Of a DNA stretch of 64,000 nucleotides, positions 48,760 through 56,380 are shown piece by piece. The stretch is from Mariprofundus sp. EBB-1. GTDB taxonomy: Bacteria > Pseudomonadota > Zetaproteobacteria > Mariprofundales > Mariprofundaceae. Every line of letters starts with the position of its first letter. Within the stretch, counting starts at the first letter, position 1. The translations under genes were made by a program, and so were the position numbers. The DNA is taken from positions 1 to 64,000 of the forward strand of contig NZ_RCFQ01000004.1 in assembly GCF_003665155.1 (NCBI RefSeq), written 5' to 3'. The notes under the pieces are model-generated. The model was not told the origin of the DNA. It was given only the letters and a program-made list of their open reading frames with translations, and did not search any database.

Positions 48760-50037
48760 ATGGCACATGTTGCAATTATTGGAGCTGGTATTGGCGGTAT
48801 GCCTGCAGCATATGAGATGAAAGACGCCCTCAAAAAACTCGGTGGTGAACATGAGGTGACAGTAATATCCAATGTGGATTACTTTCATTTCACGCCTTCA
48901 AATCCGTGGGTTGCCGTGGGTTGGCGTGATAAAGAACAGATTAGTTTTGAATGTTCTCCTTACCTGAATAAAAAAGGCATTAACTTTTTATCCTGTGGTG
49001 TGGATGAGATCTTAGCTGATGAAAGTCGTTTACGTTTGGGCAACGGTCAGCATCTGGATTATGATTATTTGATCATTGCATCGGGCCCACGCCTAGCCTT
49101 TGAATTGGTGCCCGGCATGGGGCCGGAAGGGCATTCACACTCCATCTGTCATGTTGATCATGCGGTGGAAGCCTACAATGCTTTTGAAGAGTTCTGTAAA
49201 GATCCTGGTCCGATTGTGATTGGTGCTGTGCAAGGTGTGTCCTGTTACGGACCGGCCTATGAATATGCCTGTATTATTGATACTGAACTGCGTCGCCGTA
49301 AAATTCGCGACAAAGTACCGATGACCTTTATTACTCCAGAGCCATATATTGGCCACCTGGGTCTGGGTGGTGTAGAGGATTCTAAGGGATTACTGGAATC
49401 AGAACTGCGTAAACGTGATATCAAATTTATTACCAATTGCAGAACTACTGAAGTTCATGAACACAGCATTGATTATGAAGAAGTAAATCGTCACGCAGAA
49501 GTGATTGCCTCTGGTTCGTTAGATCATAAATTTGCTATGTTGATGCCTCCATTTCGCGGCGTTGGCCCAGTTGCCAACTGTGAAGGTCTGGTAAACCCAT
49601 TGGGTATGGTGAAGATCAATGATTATCAGCAAAGCCCGGAATTCAAAAATATTTTTGCCACGGGTGTAATCGTTGCGATTCCGCCAGTAGAAGAATGCCC
49701 ATTGATGGTGGGAACGCCAAAAACAGGCTTTATGATTGAATCCATGACTACGGCAATTGTACATAACATTGTCCATGACCTGAAAGGTGAAGAACCTGAG
49801 CAGTGCGGTACATGGGGTGCAATTTGTTTGGCAGATTTCGGTAATGGCGGTGTGGCACTGGTCGCATATCCGCAGATTCCACCGCGTAATATGGTATGGG
49901 CTAAAGGCGGTAGCTGGGTGCATGTTGCCAAAGTTGGTTTCGAAAAATATTTCATGCGTAAAATGAAAACGGGTGTATCTGAACCCTTTATCGAGAAAGC
50001 ATTCTTGAAACGCATGGGTATCGAACGCCTGAAATAA
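48760..50037 (+). CDS. sqr: sulfide:quinone oxidoreductase
   Basis: A membrane-associated flavoprotein that oxidises sulfide to polysulfide and reduces quinone. The sequence closely follows the Acidithiobacillus type: HVAIIGAGIGGMPAAYEMKD for FAD, YFHFTPSNPWVAVGW, and three catalytic cysteines C130, C162 and C356. The C-terminal amphipathic part FEKYFMRKMKTGVSEPF matches the membrane-binding end. Its 425 residues are normal. AAGGAG precedes the ATG. It is the only enzyme in the island with a known sulfide-oxidising reaction. Confidence 0.94.
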   Translation: MAHVAIIGAGIGGMPAAYEMKDALKKLGGEHEVTVISNVDYFHFTPSNPWVAVGWRDKEQISFECSPYLNKKGINFLSCGVDEILADESRLRLGNGQHLDYDYLIIASGPRLAFELVPGMGPEGHSHSICHVDHAVEAYNAFEEFCKDPGPIVIGAVQGVSCYGPAYEYACIIDTELRRRKIRDKVPMTFITPEPYIGHLGLGGVEDSKGLLESELRKRDIKFITNCRTTEVHEHSIDYEEVNRHAEVIASGSLDHKFAMLMPPFRGVGPVANCEGLVNPLGMVKINDYQQSPEFKNIFATGVIVAIPPVEECPLMVGTPKTGFMIESMTTAIVHNIVHDLKGEEPEQCGTWGAICLADFGNGGVALVAYPQIPPRNMVWAKGGSWVHVAKVGFEKYFMRKMKTGVSEPFIEKAFLKRMGIERLK

Positions 50038-50052
50038 AGAAGCATCAAAAAC

Positions 50053-50266
50053 ATTTCACCGGCCTCTCTAGTGCATTCATGCACCCGAGGCATTTGTGCA
50101 TCGTGCACGTCACAGAAACACAGCGTTTCGCAGAGTAGAGGCAAAACCATTTCGGTTAAAAGTGTTATTCCCGAGATGTTTTATCGGGAGTCCAGTTTAG
50201 CATGGGTTTCCGCTGCGTTGCTTTTGAATTTACTTTGCGTAACTCTGCGTACTTTGCGGTGAAAGT
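50053..50266. repeat. dispersed intergenic repeat, copy 3
   Basis: The right end reads TTTGCGTAACTCTGCGTACT then TTGCGGTGAAAG. The left has TTTCACCGG and, inside, CAGCGTTTCGCAGAG. Internal small hairpins (GTGCATTCATGCAC and a TCCCGA/TCGGGA pair) make this copy longer than the others. It separates SQR from the AhpD-like gene. Confidence 0.75.
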
Positions 50267-50342
50267 CTTTGACTATAAGTGAATTGCACTTGTGCAAGAG
50301 GAGATGCCCAGGGCAACTTCGTGGTGAAAAAAGGAGAAAACC

Positions 50343-50687
50343 ATGTCTGAAACATATGCAGAATATACCCAGGATCTTTCGGCAACTATTGGTGGCATCC
50401 GTAAGGATATCCCCGAGGTGATGCAGGGCTTTTCGGCGATGGCAGGAGCTGCACTGGCCGATGGTGCATTGAGCAAGAAGACCAAGGAACTGATTGCACT
50501 TTCTATTGGTGTAGCTGGTCATTGTAAGGGGTGTATAGGCTTTCATGTCAAAGCCCTGATTGCATTAGGAGTGACAAGGGAAGAGTTGGCAGAAGCACTT
50601 GGCATGGCCATCTATATGGGCGGAGGTCCATCTTTGATGTACGCCGCTGAAGCGATGCAGGCGTTTGAGGAATTTACGGCAGAATGA
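50343..50687 (+). CDS. carboxymuconolactone decarboxylase/AhpD-like protein
   Basis: An all-helical 114-residue protein with the redox motif CKGC (C61, C64) and H68, as in AhpD-type disulfide reductases. ELIALSIGVAGHCKGCIGFHVKALIALG is split here into LIALSIGVAGHC and IGFHVKALIALG. GGAGAA precedes the ATG. It may reduce persulfides or peroxides. It overlaps the next gene by 4 bases. Confidence 0.88.
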   Translation: MSETYAEYTQDLSATIGGIRKDIPEVMQGFSAMAGAALADGALSKKTKELIALSIGVAGHCKGCIGFHVKALIALGVTREELAEALGMAIYMGGGPSLMYAAEAMQAFEEFTAE

Positions 50688-50935
50688 ATCGTATCATCAT
50701 CTGGTTGCACTATCCGCCCATGATGATGTTGATTGTGGCGGCATTGCTGCTCGGATCTATGCCTCTGGTGCCCGAACCACATCTGTTTCAAAAAATAAAT
50801 ATGCTGATGGCAGGCACGATGGTGAAGCCAGTCGATATATTTGATTTGGTCTGGCATAGCTGGCCAGTACTATGGATCGTTCTACGTATTTTCACGCTTC
50901 CTCTGGTAGATAAAGGCGTACCAATAGACTCATGA
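50684..50935 (+). CDS. small membrane protein of unknown function (83 aa)
   Basis: Two hydrophobic segments (residues 10-28 and 57-70) are separated by a polar loop VPEPHLFQKINMLMAGTMVKP. I believe similar short proteins are sometimes labelled RND transporter in annotations, but I cannot verify that. It overlaps the AhpD-like gene (ATGA) and is followed by a tiny frame, so it is clearly part of that operon. Confidence 0.7.
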   Translation: MNRIIIWLHYPPMMMLIVAALLLGSMPLVPEPHLFQKINMLMAGTMVKPVDIFDLVWHSWPVLWIVLRIFTLPLVDKGVPIDS

Positions 50936-50982
50936 TGATGGTCGCATTACATTTTGTCCTGTTCATTGTCTTGATGGGCTAA
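50932..50982 (+). CDS. possible 16-residue membrane peptide
   Basis: Starting in an ATGA overlap with the preceding stop, a frame encodes MMMVALHFVLFIVLMG and ends two bases before the next GTG start. The peptide is wholly hydrophobic. The tight spacing on both sides suggests translation, but a chance frame is quite possible. Confidence 0.25.
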   Translation: MMMVALHFVLFIVLMG

Positions 50983-50984
50983 GT

Positions 50985-51257
50985 GTGAGAGCTTATCACC
51001 GTCAATCATTATGGATCAGGTTTATTCCTTTTCTATTATTGAAGTTGGCTGAAGGGCGAGCAGCTATTGTGCAACTATTGATTTATGCGCCGCTTTTTGT
51101 GGTATGGCTATTGGCTTGTCACTGGTTAGATGTGCAGGGCTGGCATGGCTTAGGTGCATCGGGCATTGGTTTTGCGATGTTATTAGGCCTTCAGGCATTG
51201 AGAATGTTGGAAGAAAATCAAAAACGATTGCGTGAAAAAATCAGTAATGCAGGCTAG
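50985..51257 (+). CDS. small membrane protein of unknown function (90 aa)
   Basis: Two likely membrane helices (about residues 28-46 and 55-70) are followed by a charged tail ALRMLEENQKRLREKISNAG. The start is a GTG. No family is recognised. It lies between the 83-residue protein and the cytochrome c peroxidase, ten bases before the latter, so the four genes form one unit. Confidence 0.65.
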   Translation: MRAYHRQSLWIRFIPFLLLKLAEGRAAIVQLLIYAPLFVVWLLACHWLDVQGWHGLGASGIGFAMLLGLQALRMLEENQKRLREKISNAG

Positions 51258-51266
51258 GAGAAGATA

Positions 51267-52244
51267 TTGAAATATTTTGTAATGTTGATATCAATGATGG
51301 GGCTATCTTTAAATGCGATAGCCAGTGAGATTCCGGACGGCATGGGTGTATTACCTTCTGCTGTACCTGTCCCGGCGGATAACCCGATGAGTAAGGCCAA
51401 ATTAGAATTGGGCAAGAAGCTCTATTTTGAACCAGCCCTTTCAAAAAGTGGTCATTTTTCTTGTAACTCCTGTCATAATTTGGCGACCTGGGGAGTGGAT
51501 AATCAGAAATTTTCCCTTGGCCATAAATGGCAACGTGGTGGTCGCAATGCACCAACCGTACTGAATGCTGCTTTCTGGAGTAAACAGTTCTGGGATGGCC
51601 GCGCACCACTGCTGGAAGATCAGGCGAAGGGGCCACCATTGAACCCGGTTGAAATGGCTGCAGATTCTGAAGCATATGCTGTGGCACGCCTGAAAGCGGC
51701 TGGTTATGATGCTGAATTTGAAGCTGTTTTTGGTAAAAATAGTGTCTCATACGATAATATGGCCAAAGCCATTGCGGCTTTTGAACGTACTTTGATCACA
51801 CCCAATGCCCCCTTTGATCTCTTTGTACAGGGCAAGGGAGATATTAGTGCAGCAGCCAAACGCGGCATGAAAAAAGTAGATGCAGTGGGTTGTACTTCTT
51901 GTCACTCAGGGCCTTTGTTCAGCAACAATGCATTTGTTCCCTTTGCGTATGGTAAAGATACCGGCCTGCAAAGTGTGACCGGTAAAGATACAGATGATCA
52001 TGTTTTCCGCGTGCAGTCGTGGCGCAATGTGGCCATGACAGCGCCCTACTTCCATGATGGCTCTGCAGCGACTCTGTCCGAAGCCGTCAAGATCATGGCT
52101 AAGGTACAGTTGGACACTGAACTCTCTGCTAAAGATGTAAGTGATATTGTTGCGTTTCTTGAGACCTTAACCGGCGAAGTGCCTGCGATTACATATCCAC
52201 AATTGCCACGTCCGAATGGTCATGCTCTGAACTGGCAGGAATAA
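51267..52244 (+). CDS. diheme cytochrome c peroxidase family protein
   Basis: A periplasmic diheme protein of 325 residues. A signal peptide ends near NAIAS (residue 20). The heme sites are CNSCH (C66, C69, H70) and CTSCH (C209, C212, H213). GRNAPTVLNAAFWSKQFWDG and PYFHDGSAATL are family blocks of the CcpA/MauG group. The start is a TTG with GGAGAA upstream. In this operon it probably uses electrons from the sulfide or iron pathway to reduce peroxide, or transfers sulfur-derived electrons. Confidence 0.9.
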   Translation: MKYFVMLISMMGLSLNAIASEIPDGMGVLPSAVPVPADNPMSKAKLELGKKLYFEPALSKSGHFSCNSCHNLATWGVDNQKFSLGHKWQRGGRNAPTVLNAAFWSKQFWDGRAPLLEDQAKGPPLNPVEMAADSEAYAVARLKAAGYDAEFEAVFGKNSVSYDNMAKAIAAFERTLITPNAPFDLFVQGKGDISAAAKRGMKKVDAVGCTSCHSGPLFSNNAFVPFAYGKDTGLQSVTGKDTDDHVFRVQSWRNVAMTAPYFHDGSAATLSEAVKIMAKVQLDTELSAKDVSDIVAFLETLTGEVPAITYPQLPRPNGHALNWQE

Positions 52245-52252
52245 GATGTTAT

Positions 52253-52286
52253 AGCCTCGCTTGGGTGAACCAGGCGGGGCTTATTT
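52253..52286 (+). terminator. probable terminator after the peroxidase gene
   Basis: AGCCTCGC pairs with GCGGGGCT (one T-G pair) around a 13-base loop, followed by TATTT. It lies 9 bases after the stop codon. Confidence 0.6.
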
Positions 52287-52298
52287 GATGAGGATGCA

Positions 52299-52388
52299 AT
52301 GAAATATATATTTTTAATACTTACCTTTTTTTCGGGTACGGCTTTTGCTGACCCCTTAGACCAAGGTGAAGCATACACCACCCTGTAG
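52299..52388 (+). pseudogene. truncated secreted-protein gene
   Basis: The ATG at 52299 begins a good signal peptide (MKYIFLILTFFSGTAFA) followed by DPLDQGEAYTTL and a stop, only 29 residues. A signal peptide with almost no mature protein suggests the 5' remnant of a gene whose body was lost. The DNA after it has a different texture, with hairpins and no reading frame for 490 bases. Confidence 0.55.
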
Positions 52389-52576
52389 ACTCCTATTAGT
52401 ACATAAATTTAGTTATGCAGAAAGCAATCAATTCAGCAGGTCATTCAACATCTTGTTGGCGACTGACTCAAGTCGGCCAACTTCGGCCACTCAGGGCATC
52501 TCTAAATATATAATCGGGGCCCGGTTTAAAAAAAATCCGCGAATCAAGGTTTGCCCCTCCCTTTTTCTCACCAATA

Positions 52577-52650
52577 AAACCCTAAGGGGATGATCGTTTA
52601 GCTTAGCTAAATCAGAAGTGAGGATTTCTCACATGTTACCCTTAGGGTTT
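52577..52650. other. branched inverted-repeat structure
   Basis: A perfect 12-bp outer stem (AAACCCTAAGGG at 52577 with CCCTTAGGGTTT at 52639) encloses two inner hairpins: TTTAGC-TTA-GCTAAA at 52597-52611 and GTGAG-GATTT-CTCAC at 52618-52632. The 74 bases would fold as a three-way junction in single-stranded DNA or RNA. It could be a recombination site, a mobile-element end, or a structured RNA. The stretch 52389-52877 around it contains no gene. Confidence 0.55.
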
Positions 52651-52823
52651 ATCTCATAAGCTAAGTTTAAATAGACGCGAGCTTCCAAGGACAGTGCCTG
52701 CTGCCACACCTATGGCGCCACCGACAACCATCATAGCTAATTGTTATTTTAGCTATTGCTACGTAATTTCTTTTGACAACACCGTAGTGTAATGATGCAG
52801 CACATACCTTTCAAACGCCCAAA

Positions 52824-52861
52824 CTAAGGCCCTCTCCCATTCTCGGGGGAGAGGACCTTAG
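52824..52861 (-). terminator. 15-bp hairpin after the secreted-protein gene
   Basis: CTAAGGCCCTCTCCC pairs with GGGAGAGGACCTTAG, one mismatch, with an 8-base loop. It begins 16 bases after the stop of the leftward gene at 52878. There is no T-run, so it may be a weak or factor-assisted terminator. Confidence 0.5.
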
Positions 52862-52877
52862 CTAGAGCAAAGAACAA

Positions 52878-53618
52878 TCAATGTGTGTCATTCTCAAAAT
52901 ATGAGTTAATAGCATTCCCTGTAGAGAGTGAAATAACAAGGATCGACACATGATCTATATGTTTGCTGATCGGAGATCTGTACTGGATGACAAGGTCATC
53001 TGAACCATCTCCGTCAGCATCCACGATAGCCGAAGAACGAACATCGAGATATCCCATCGTAGCTGAGTGTGTGTATGTACCTGTGTAGGTAACTTGACCT
53101 GTAACCGGGTTAATCACTGTTACCCTTACCTGGCCTCCAAATTGGCCTTTTGCTTCCTGCAGCGTCACACCTGCCAGGGACACAAGGGCGGTGGAGCCAG
53201 TAAGTCTTGCAGCCGTTAATGTTTCGAGAAATTTTGGTTTGTCCTTGCGAACAACGACCGACACACTAAATACATTATTTATGTCCACTGGGCCCGATAA
53301 AAGGGTATCATAGCTAGCTGACATCACAGCCACTGTACGATGGGATCCCACTTTACCTTTGACAGGGGTAATAAGTAAGCCATCAGGGCCTACTGCAGCC
53401 TTTTTAGTACGCTTCAGGTCCTTGCTAGATATGGAAAATTCAGTATTACTTTGATATTTAATTCTTTCCAAACCAGGGTTTACAACCACCAACTCCTGAA
53501 AGGCGCTTAACATACCTTCATCAATGTTTACGCTTGGATTCGTTGATCCCGCTGCCATAGCAGAAGGAATAAAACCCAAGGTTAAGACTGATAATATTGT
53601 TATTGATAATCTTTTCAT
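52878..53618 (-). CDS. secreted protein of unknown function
   Basis: A signal peptide ending in SAMAAG is followed by about 220 residues, mostly beta-strand-like. A calcium-binding-type VDADGDGSDDLVIQY repeat near residue 200 resembles FG-GAP/VCBS elements of surface proteins. GGGAG precedes the ATG. I do not recognise the whole protein. It stands in a disturbed region, and an FNR-type box lies 244 bases upstream, which could control it. Confidence 0.75.
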   Translation of the reverse strand: MKRLSITILSVLTLGFIPSAMAAGSTNPSVNIDEGMLSAFQELVVVNPGLERIKYQSNTEFSISSKDLKRTKKAAVGPDGLLITPVKGKVGSHRTVAVMSASYDTLLSGPVDINNVFSVSVVVRKDKPKFLETLTAARLTGSTALVSLAGVTLQEAKGQFGGQVRVTVINPVTGQVTYTGTYTHSATMGYLDVRSSAIVDADGDGSDDLVIQYRSPISKHIDHVSILVISLSTGNAINSYFENDTH

Positions 53619-53656
53619 GATAACACTCCCTTTTTTATTTTCATTCGTTCCAAAAA

Positions 53657-53704
53657 AGTATGTCTCACGATTGTGCTCCAGTCTGACGGACGTCGGGACA
53701 TACT
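53657..53704. repeat. inverted repeat with AGTATGT ends, short form
   Basis: AGTATGTC (53657-53664) and GACATACT (53697-53704) are perfectly complementary across 32 bases. The end GACATACT is the same as in the element at 44614-44680. Confidence 0.35.
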
Positions 53705-53861
53705 AGGATACCGCCAGTTCTAAATGATTTTAAGTTCACAACTCGGGACAATGCGACAAACAACGAGTTGGAAGTTATTGCCATTGCTCTAAACAAAACG
53801 AATTGTATGCGAAACAATCTAGGCACACCTTGATGCAAGTTATCTTTGAGGCAGTTTTTTC

Positions 53862-53875
53862 TTGATATAGATCAA
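53862..53875. promoter_or_regulatory. FNR/DNR-type box
   Basis: TTGATATAGATCAA is a perfect match to TTGAT-N4-ATCAA. It lies 244 bases upstream of the secreted-protein gene and 246 bases downstream of a Crp/Fnr-family gene whose helix-turn-helix fits this class. Confidence 0.65.
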
Positions 53876-54120
53876 TAGTTCGGTGCCCTACCTGAAAAAA
53901 CAATACCTCTGCTGAATGAATTCGTGTTAAGGACTGTTTACCTTAACTAGAATAAGTATTATGTATTCATGCATTTAATCTGAGAGTAATACAGGACGAT
54001 TGCTCGTTATTTATCAAATTAATGTAAACAGAGCCTAATACGCCCCAACGCGGATATGCAGGGAGATGTAGCAAGATTGGCTGGTATTGAGAGATGAAAA
54101 TTATAGCCTAATAATAAAGC

Positions 54121-54798
54121 TTATGATGATGACCGTAATTTTTCAATACTATGAACCTCAATGACTTTATTATTAATGCTTATAAGGCCATCTTCACTGA
54201 GTTCATGCAGAATTCTGGAAAATGTTTCGGGGGTAATGTTCAGGGATGATGCAATATCTAACTTGGCAAGTTTCAGTGTAACTTGCCCTCCATCATTGGA
54301 ATTAGCGAGTAACCGACTAAGTAAGAAACCGATAACACGGTGCTTACTAGAGGTAACCGTCATGGATCCCATTGATTTAACCATCATATACATTTGATGG
54401 CTTAGATCGTGAATTATGTTGCAGGCAGCGACAGAGTCTTCTGTAATAAGCTTTAATAGAATTTCAGAGGGGATTAATATTACCTTAGCCTTAGTAAGAG
54501 TCTCAACGTTTACAGGGCTAACTTGTTTGGTGAATACCAAAACTTCTGCAAAGGTATGTCCGGGGCTGGCAATACGCACTATATGCTCCTTACCTTTCCT
54601 CGATAGAAAAGCAACCTTGATATTGCCCTGAACCGTTATGTACAAGCCTTTACTGACATCACCTTGACGTATAATGGAGTGTTTTTTTTCAAACCTGAAA
54701 CAGTAAGAGTGTTCAGCAATATGCTGCAGGGAATCACCATTCAAGTCCTTGAACCATGATATGTTTTGTATCGCAGAATAGATTTGGTCAGCAGTCAT
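54121..54798 (-). CDS. Crp/Fnr-family regulator (DNR-like)
   Basis: A cyclic-nucleotide-like barrel (SIIRQGDVSKGLYITVQGNI, GHTFAEVLVF) and a C-terminal helix-turn-helix (LAKLDIASSLNITPETFSRIL). The TPETFSRIL pattern is shared with FNR/DNR regulators that bind TTGAT-N4-ATCAA. There is no N-terminal cysteine cluster, so it should not carry an iron-sulfur cluster and may sense nitric oxide or redox by another route. I chose the ATG at 54798 with GGTGGGA upstream (225 residues); an upstream start at 54876 is possible. Confidence 0.87.
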   Translation of the reverse strand: MTADQIYSAIQNISWFKDLNGDSLQHIAEHSYCFRFEKKHSIIRQGDVSKGLYITVQGNIKVAFLSRKGKEHIVRIASPGHTFAEVLVFTKQVSPVNVETLTKAKVILIPSEILLKLITEDSVAACNIIHDLSHQMYMMVKSMGSMTVTSSKHRVIGFLLSRLLANSNDGGQVTLKLAKLDIASSLNITPETFSRILHELSEDGLISINNKVIEVHSIEKLRSSS

Positions 54799-55264
54799 AA
54801 GTCCCACCGTGGAATTAAAGACGCCCCGTCCCGAGGAGTCCAATATATTAATAGACGTATACTGGTGAATTGTCAATCTGGAGTCGTTTCAAATATGAAA
54901 TGAGTCTGAAATCGTCATTAGCTCTGTCAATCATATGGGGATGGTTATCCAGATGGATGAAAAGAAGATAAAAATGGTTGCAGATGTTTCCGCATTTCTG
55001 GCAGGAACAGAACGGACCGAACTGCGGATGTAGGGCAGCAAGGATGATATTTACGCCTGGGTAGAGCGAACACTAAATCGACTGGAAAGATCGATAGGGT
55101 CAGATACTCGATTGATATTTAACTAAGCCTTCCGACCGACCGGGTTTGGCCGGTTTGAGACAGTCGCCAAACAGCTAGACTAGTCCACATTCCGGAAGTA
55201 GCAGGGAGAATGGGTTAAAAAAAGAGGAGACTTTTTATGTACTAGCTCAACCCCTCCGCAGTGG
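54799..55264. other. disturbed region with transposase remnant
   Basis: Besides the remnant at 54953-55126, the stretch has a strong ribosome-binding sequence (AGAGGAG at about 55222) followed by ATG-TAC-TAG, a start without a gene. This suggests that a junction or deletion lies just before the membrane protein gene at 55265. Confidence 0.4.
54953..55126 (+). pseudogene. remnant of an integrase-type transposase N-terminus
   Basis: A frame from the ATG at 54953 reads KMVADVSAFLAGTERTELRM, then a stop, then GSKDDIYAWVERTLNRLERS. The pattern of a short N-terminal helix followed by (E/D)xIYAWVERTL resembles the start of a common integrase-core transposase that continues with MTGLSRAQVTRLI. An in-frame stop and missing rest mark it as dead. 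The assignment is from memory of the family. Confidence 0.4.
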
Positions 55265-55621
55265 ATGGATAGCATTGATTTTGGCCTGCTATTGGTCAAT
55301 TACGGTGTGTTTGCTCTGATGGTAATTGCTATGGGCTGGTTCTTTTTTAAAAAGCCGCATTATCTTAATCGTTTAGAGTCTTTGATTTGTGCCCCGTTCC
55401 TGGCCATCTTTACCACAGCGAAATGCGCTGGTGGCGTGAATAAGTTCATTCTACAGGTCTTTGGTGGCCTGTTGATTTTTATTACCCTGACGGCTTGGGT
55501 CTTTTTCTGTCAGTGGCTTAAACATATAGGTCTGGGAGCAATCTCAATGACTGGTCTGGCCTTTGCAGCATTTATGCTGGTTAGGCTACTTAAAGGTAAA
55601 GAAAAACCACAACCCATTTAA
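55265..55621 (+). CDS. membrane protein of unknown function (118 aa)
   Basis: Three hydrophobic segments at about residues 7-28, 62-85 and 92-108, with FKKPHYLNRLESLICAPFLA between. No ribosome-binding site lies at the ATG, so the 5' end may be damaged or the start misjudged. It precedes the rhodanese by 42 bases and may share its transcript. I do not recognise the family. Confidence 0.55.
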   Translation: MDSIDFGLLLVNYGVFALMVIAMGWFFFKKPHYLNRLESLICAPFLAIFTTAKCAGGVNKFILQVFGGLLIFITLTAWVFFCQWLKHIGLGAISMTGLAFAAFMLVRLLKGKEKPQPI

Positions 55622-55663
55622 GTGCGTGATGATTGAACGAATACGCTTATGAAGGAGACAACG

Positions 55664-56044
55664 ATGGCAAAAGGATTACAGGATTTTGTGGCAGCAGCCA
55701 AAGCAAGCGCACAGGAAACAAGCACGGAAGCCGTTGCATCCACATTGGGTGAGACTGTGTTGTTATTGGATGTGCGTGAGCCGGGCGAGTTGCAAGCTGG
55801 ATTTATACCCGGAGCCATCAATATTCCGCGCGGTATTCTGGAACTGAAAGCTGACCTGAATTTTCCGATGCGTGATCCAAAACTTGCTGATCGTGAGCAG
55901 GAAGTCGTGATCTATTGTGCCAGTGGTGGTCGCAGCTTGCTTGCTGCTGTAACCCTGCAGGAGATGGGATTCACCAACGTGAAATCCATGGCCGGTGGCT
56001 TTGGTGCCTGGGCTAATGAAGGCCGCGAAATCATCAAAACCTGA
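55664..56044 (+). CDS. rhodanese domain protein
   Basis: A soluble rhodanese of 126 residues with an N-terminal helix (LQDFVAAAKASAQ) before LLLDVREPGELQAGFIPGA and the active-site loop VIYCASGGRSLLA with C85. The ATG at 55664 has AAGGAG upstream. It is the fourth rhodanese of the island, separated from the others by the insertion-like segment. Confidence 0.9.
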   Translation: MAKGLQDFVAAAKASAQETSTEAVASTLGETVLLLDVREPGELQAGFIPGAINIPRGILELKADLNFPMRDPKLADREQEVVIYCASGGRSLLAAVTLQEMGFTNVKSMAGGFGAWANEGREIIKT

Positions 56045-56380
56045 TCAGGCCGACACCATACCCTTATGTGTTCTGCTAGATACGGACCACATATTTATAT
56101 GTTTGTTAAATTAGGCTGGCTATGGAAAGAGTACAGTAGGTGATCACAGCTCCTGCCAGCGGAACAAAGATAGTGTCTAAGATATTTATGATAAAAGAAC
56201 GTGAGCGACGAACTTAAAAAGGTATAAGTGATAGCAGCGGTGAAAGCAAAGCTAACTCAAAAAAACAATTGAAACCCGATCTAAGCATCGACCATTTCAA
56301 CCCTTATCAAGCTTCCTGAATGATTTTCCATCAGTTCTTAAATAGGTAATTTAACCTATTAACATCTATGCCTAAAGCTT
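56045..56380. other. intergenic region without visible gene
   Basis: No reading frame or repeat stands out. It lies between the convergent rhodanese and GIY-YIG-like genes and probably holds only transcript ends. Confidence 0.5.

Larger units (their letters stand above)
53619..54120. other. intergenic region with an FNR-type box
   Basis: No reading frame is supported. It contains the inverted repeat at 53657-53704 and the perfect TTGAT-N4-ATCAA box at 53862. It lies between two leftward genes, so it serves as the upstream region of the secreted-protein gene. Confidence 0.5.

Noticed and set aside
52389-52877. A tRNA-like or attC-like gene around the branched structure
   Set aside because: No acceptor/anticodon arrangement or T-loop sequence is present, and integron core-site sequences are not evident; left as an unexplained structure.
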